DNA from: Candidatus Nanohalarchaeota archaeon
GTDB lineage: Archaea > EX4484-52 > B79-G9
DNA: 9,121 nt
Direction: 5' to 3'
NCBI GenBank assembly: GCA_003660865.1
Contig: QMVA01000041.1
Coordinates: forward strand, 1 to 9,121
Positions 7,969-9,121 of the stretch are shown here, piece by piece (position 1 is the first letter of the stretch; every line of letters begins with the position of its first letter). The notes beneath the pieces were generated by a model. It searched no databases. It was not told the DNA's origin and saw only the letters and a program-made list of their open reading frames with translations. Both the position numbers and the translations under genes were made by a program.

Positions 7969-7974
7969 CCACCT
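7969..7974 (-). promoter_or_regulatory. Ribosome binding site deciding the start at 7963
   Basis: The minus strand reads AGGTGG, then five T residues, then ATG (7963-7961). The motif overlaps the TAG stop (7975-7973) of the Yip1-like gene, so the two genes are tightly coupled. The in-frame GTG at 7972-7970 lies inside this motif and is the weaker start. Confidence 0.65.
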
Positions 7975-8608
7975 ATCTAACAATACTAGCTTTCTGCGCA
8001 GTATTCGTCATCATTTCTTCCATGATGAAACCTGAATGACCCGTAGCATCGGATATATTGAAAAATATATCCACAAACTGCGTCATCACAAAAAGTATAA
8101 TTACCGCAGATATCAGCATAGCAACAATCGCAGTCCCTTCCTCAGCAGAGCCAAGAATCCTGTAAGTCTTTGCAAGATATATAAGCCCTGCAATTATCGC
8201 AATAAAAAGCGAGAACGAATGGATGACAGCAGGAGAATGACCAGTATATGTATAGAGGACATTCAAAGGTAAAATTGCAATAGCCACAATCATAGTAATA
8301 GCAAACGTGATTGAAAGCGACGCCACAAGATCCCCCGGGCTCATCTTGAGCCCAAACACCTTAATAACAATATATAGTGTAATATACGGCACAAGTCCCG
8401 TCAAAAAAAGAGTTGCCGGAAACTTGATCAAATACCACGCCGCAGTCGACGCATCACCTGCAAGGAATCCGTAAACAAACCCGTATATCGCGGAAAAAAA
8501 TATCATCGCCCCGAAAAACATCTTCGCGCCATCCGGATTCTTCTTAAGGCCTTTAATAGTCTCATCAGGAGACTCAAATAAACCAAGAACCGCTTTCACA
8601 AAACCCAT
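7973..8608 (-). CDS. Yip1-like polytopic membrane protein
   Basis: The product has 211 residues starting at ATG 8608, with GGTGAT five bases upstream. The N-terminal motif LFESPDETIKGLKKNPD, followed by about five hydrophobic helices (near 30-50, 60-84, 95-118, 128-147 and 159-184), is the layout of Yip1-domain (PF04893-type) proteins, which are common in archaea and bacteria and mostly of unknown function. The pattern G-D-L-V-A-S-L-S-I-T-F-A ahead of the third helix fits that family. The remaining C-terminal 27 residues are polar (GHSGFIMEEMMTNTAQKASI). It is the first gene of the operon, and its TAG stop directly abuts the next gene. In this context it could help assemble or anchor the two large surface proteins; that role is inferred from position only. 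The family call rests on pattern, not a search. Confidence 0.75.
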   Translation of the reverse strand: MGFVKAVLGLFESPDETIKGLKKNPDGAKMFFGAMIFFSAIYGFVYGFLAGDASTAAWYLIKFPATLFLTGLVPYITLYIVIKVFGLKMSPGDLVASLSITFAITMIVAIAILPLNVLYTYTGHSPAVIHSFSLFIAIIAGLIYLAKTYRILGSAEEGTAIVAMLISAVIILFVMTQFVDIFFNISDATGHSGFIMEEMMTNTAQKASIVR

Positions 8609-8613
8609 ATCGT

Positions 8614-8619
8614 ATCACC
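8614..8619 (-). promoter_or_regulatory. Ribosome binding site of the Yip1-like gene
   Basis: The minus strand reads GGTGAT, then ACGAT, then ATG (8608-8606). The match to the archaeal 16S anti-Shine-Dalgarno complement and the five-base spacing confirm the start at 8608. Confidence 0.75.
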
Positions 8620-8670
8620 ATCTCATTTATTTTATTTCCATTCAATTCACTTTCATTCAATATGCTATCA

Positions 8671-8693
8671 GAGCGCACAAAAAGCGCATACTC
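8671..8693 (-). promoter_or_regulatory. GC-rich hairpin in the operon leader
   Basis: Within the predicted leader the minus strand can pair GCGC with GCGC around a seven-base, T-rich loop. Outer CTC/GAG bases can also pair if a small bulge is allowed. It lies about 65 nt ahead of the Yip1-like start codon. A related AAAGCGCA-CTC sequence occurs in the opposite sense at 8810-8820, on the other side of the TATA box. It could be a regulatory hairpin or a protein site; support is weak. Confidence 0.25.
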
Positions 8694-8737
8694 TGTCATT
8701 CAGCATAACTCTACTTACTTACTATGACATTAACCCC

Positions 8738-8745
8738 TATATAAA
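8738..8745 (-). promoter_or_regulatory. Archaeal promoter (TATA box) of the Yip1-A2M operon
   Basis: The minus strand reads TTAAAACTTTATATAGGGG: the core TTTATATA is a strong archaeal TATA box, and the purine-rich bases ahead of it suit a BRE. A start site about 25 nt downstream would be near 8715, leaving a leader of roughly 105 nt. That is long for an archaeon, leaves room for control, and fits the spaced Shine-Dalgarno sequence. No comparable TATA box was seen between the operon genes. Confidence 0.65.
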
Positions 8746-8838
8746 GTTTTAATAGCCTTCGAAATACAAAGGCATCCACCGAAACAAAAAGAAGTTCATC
8801 ACCATAAAAGAGTGCGCTTTACCTCCCCAAAAACAGGG

Positions 8839-8906
8839 TATTAAGCAGACAAAAATACGCTTTAGCACCGAAACAGCGCAGAAAGCATAAAAAAGTCTGC
8901 TTAATA
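8839..8906 (-). ncRNA. Long two-part hairpin, possible small RNA or 3' structure
   Basis: A perfect 12-bp inverted repeat (TATTAAGCAGAC at 8839-8850 and its complement at 8895-8906) encloses 44 bases. On the minus strand the inside is a T6/T5 internal loop, then TATGCTTT paired with AAAGCGTA, then GCGC paired with GTGC around TGTTTCG. The last two helices each contain one G-U pair when transcribed on the minus strand and an A-C mismatch on the plus strand, so the structure favours minus-strand RNA. No known RNA family was recognised. It could equally be a DNA element such as a mobile-element remnant or replication-related palindrome. Confidence 0.4.
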
Positions 8907-8965
8907 GTGGTTAAGTTCAATCGCTGACCACCGACGCATATAGATTAAGCAAAACAGGATAGAAC

Positions 8966-8991
8966 TTTTATATACTCCTATAGAGAGTATA
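8966..8991. promoter_or_regulatory. Palindrome overlapping TATA-like elements on both strands
   Basis: TATACTC (8971-8977) and GAGTATA (8985-8991) are perfect arms around CTATAGA. On the plus strand TTTTATATA (8966-8974) resembles an archaeal TATA box with a start site expected near 8996. The minus strand offers TTTTATAC and GTATATAAAA from the same sequence. A dyad on top of a TATA element is how many archaeal repressors block TBP, so this may be a regulated or divergent promoter. Confidence 0.4.
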
Positions 8992-8997
8992 AAACTA

Positions 8998-9025
8998 ATG
9001 AGGCTGTCCCACAATTTGTAACTTC
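8998..9025 (-). mobile_element. Probable insertion-sequence terminus
   Basis: The plus strand reads GAGGCTGTCCCACAATTTGT from about 8999. G-rich ends of the form GAGGCTGTCCCA are seen at termini of several DDE-transposon families (IS5/IS1182-like), and a frame ending in TAA lies just inside at 9028-9026, the usual layout of a transposase gene and its IS end. The other end is outside the window, so neither the inverted-repeat partner nor the target duplication can be checked. Confidence 0.35.
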
Positions 9026-9121
9026 TTAACAGTAGATTGTTTCTGTATGGCGAGTTTTCAGTTGCAATATTATTTTTCTAAAATACACTTTAAAGTGCCT
9101 ACTAATTATCAAGTATACTGA
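9026..9121 (-). CDS. C-terminal 31 codons of a possible transposase (partial)
   Basis: Reading in from the right edge, one minus-strand frame stays open for 31 codons and ends with TAA at 9028-9026. The peptide is basic and hydrophobic (for example HFKVYFRKIILQLKTRHTE), as transposase tails often are. Its stop is about 27 bp from the presumed IS terminus. The fragment is too short to assign a family, and an open run of 31 codons in AT-rich DNA is not strong evidence alone. Confidence 0.35.
   Translation of the reverse strand, partial: SVYLIISRHFKVYFRKIILQLKTRHTETIYC

Larger units (their letters stand above)
8609..9025. other. Gene-free stretch of about 417 bp upstream of the operon
   Basis: I find no convincing gene here. 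From left to right it holds the Yip1-like ribosome site, a leader with a small GC-rich hairpin, the operon TATA box, an 18-codon frame I do not trust (8749-8805), a long two-part hairpin (8839-8906), a weaker GTGGT/ACCAC inverted repeat (8907-8931), a palindrome with TATA-like elements on both strands (8966-8991), and the apparent end of an insertion sequence near 8999. A well-formed GGGGAGGT (minus strand, core 8826-8821) has no start codon at a normal distance. No tRNA or rRNA was recognised. Confidence 0.7.

Noticed and set aside
8771..8781. CGGTGGATGCC on the minus strand, identical to a conserved stretch near the 5' end of bacterial 23S rRNA
   Set aside because: The flanking bases do not continue the rRNA match, and archaeal 23S has a different base after GGTGGATG. 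Eleven bases alone are taken as coincidence.
8795..8802. GTGATGA on the minus strand, a C box like those of archaeal C/D guide RNAs
   Set aside because: No D or D' box (CTGA) follows at the required distance, so a C/D RNA is not supported.
8749..8805. 18-codon minus-strand frame (MVMNFFLFRWMPLYFEGY), a possible leader peptide
   Set aside because: The nearby GGAGGT is 15 bases from its ATG, too far, and the frame ends right at the operon TATA box, upstream of the predicted transcript. Chance is the simpler reading.
8907..8931. GTGGT/ACCAC hairpin with a GTTCAATC core, considered as part of a tRNA
   Set aside because: There is no acceptor stem, anticodon arm or D arm in register on either strand.

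Overview
The window looks archaeal. The main gene cluster has a clean archaeal TATA element (TTTATATA) about 130 bp ahead of its first start codon. Its start codons are preceded by archaeal-type Shine-Dalgarno cores (GGTGA, GGTGAT, AGGTGG, GGAG), and genes are packed a few bases apart. The taxon cannot be fixed from this sequence; a small-genome (DPANN-like) archaeon is possible but is only a guess.

All convincing genes are on the minus strand, so the operon reads right to left. From about 8745 down: a promoter, a leader of roughly 100 nt, a five-helix Yip1-like membrane protein (7973-8608), a secreted bitopic beta-rich protein with a signal peptide and one C-terminal membrane anchor (6131-7963), and a giant alpha-2-macroglobulin (A2M) family protein (906-6122). 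Nine bases after it comes a fourth frame (111-896): a membrane-anchored, cysteine-containing protein interrupted by an in-frame TAG and carrying a 72-bp tandem duplication. The gene edges touch or nearly touch, so the four are very probably co-transcribed. They form an envelope cluster in which every intact product is membrane-inserted or has its bulk outside the cell.

The centrepiece is the A2M protein. It keeps the MG-type domains, an intact thioester motif (GCAEQ) and the C-terminal domains. The place where classical A2Ms carry the protease bait region is instead filled by about 315 residues holding some ten predicted membrane helices. Eight of these come from a recent tandem duplication of a four-helix unit. 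Two further helices lie at the N-terminus. The even helix counts keep both halves of the A2M ectodomain on the same, outer side.

The right end (8609-9121) is gene-poor. It holds the operon promoter and leader, a long hairpin that pairs best as minus-strand RNA (8839-8906), a palindrome overlapping TATA-like elements (8966-8991), and what looks like the end of an insertion sequence with the last 31 codons of a possible transposase (9026-9121). The left end (1-55) holds the first 18 codons of an unidentified gene with its own TATA-like element.
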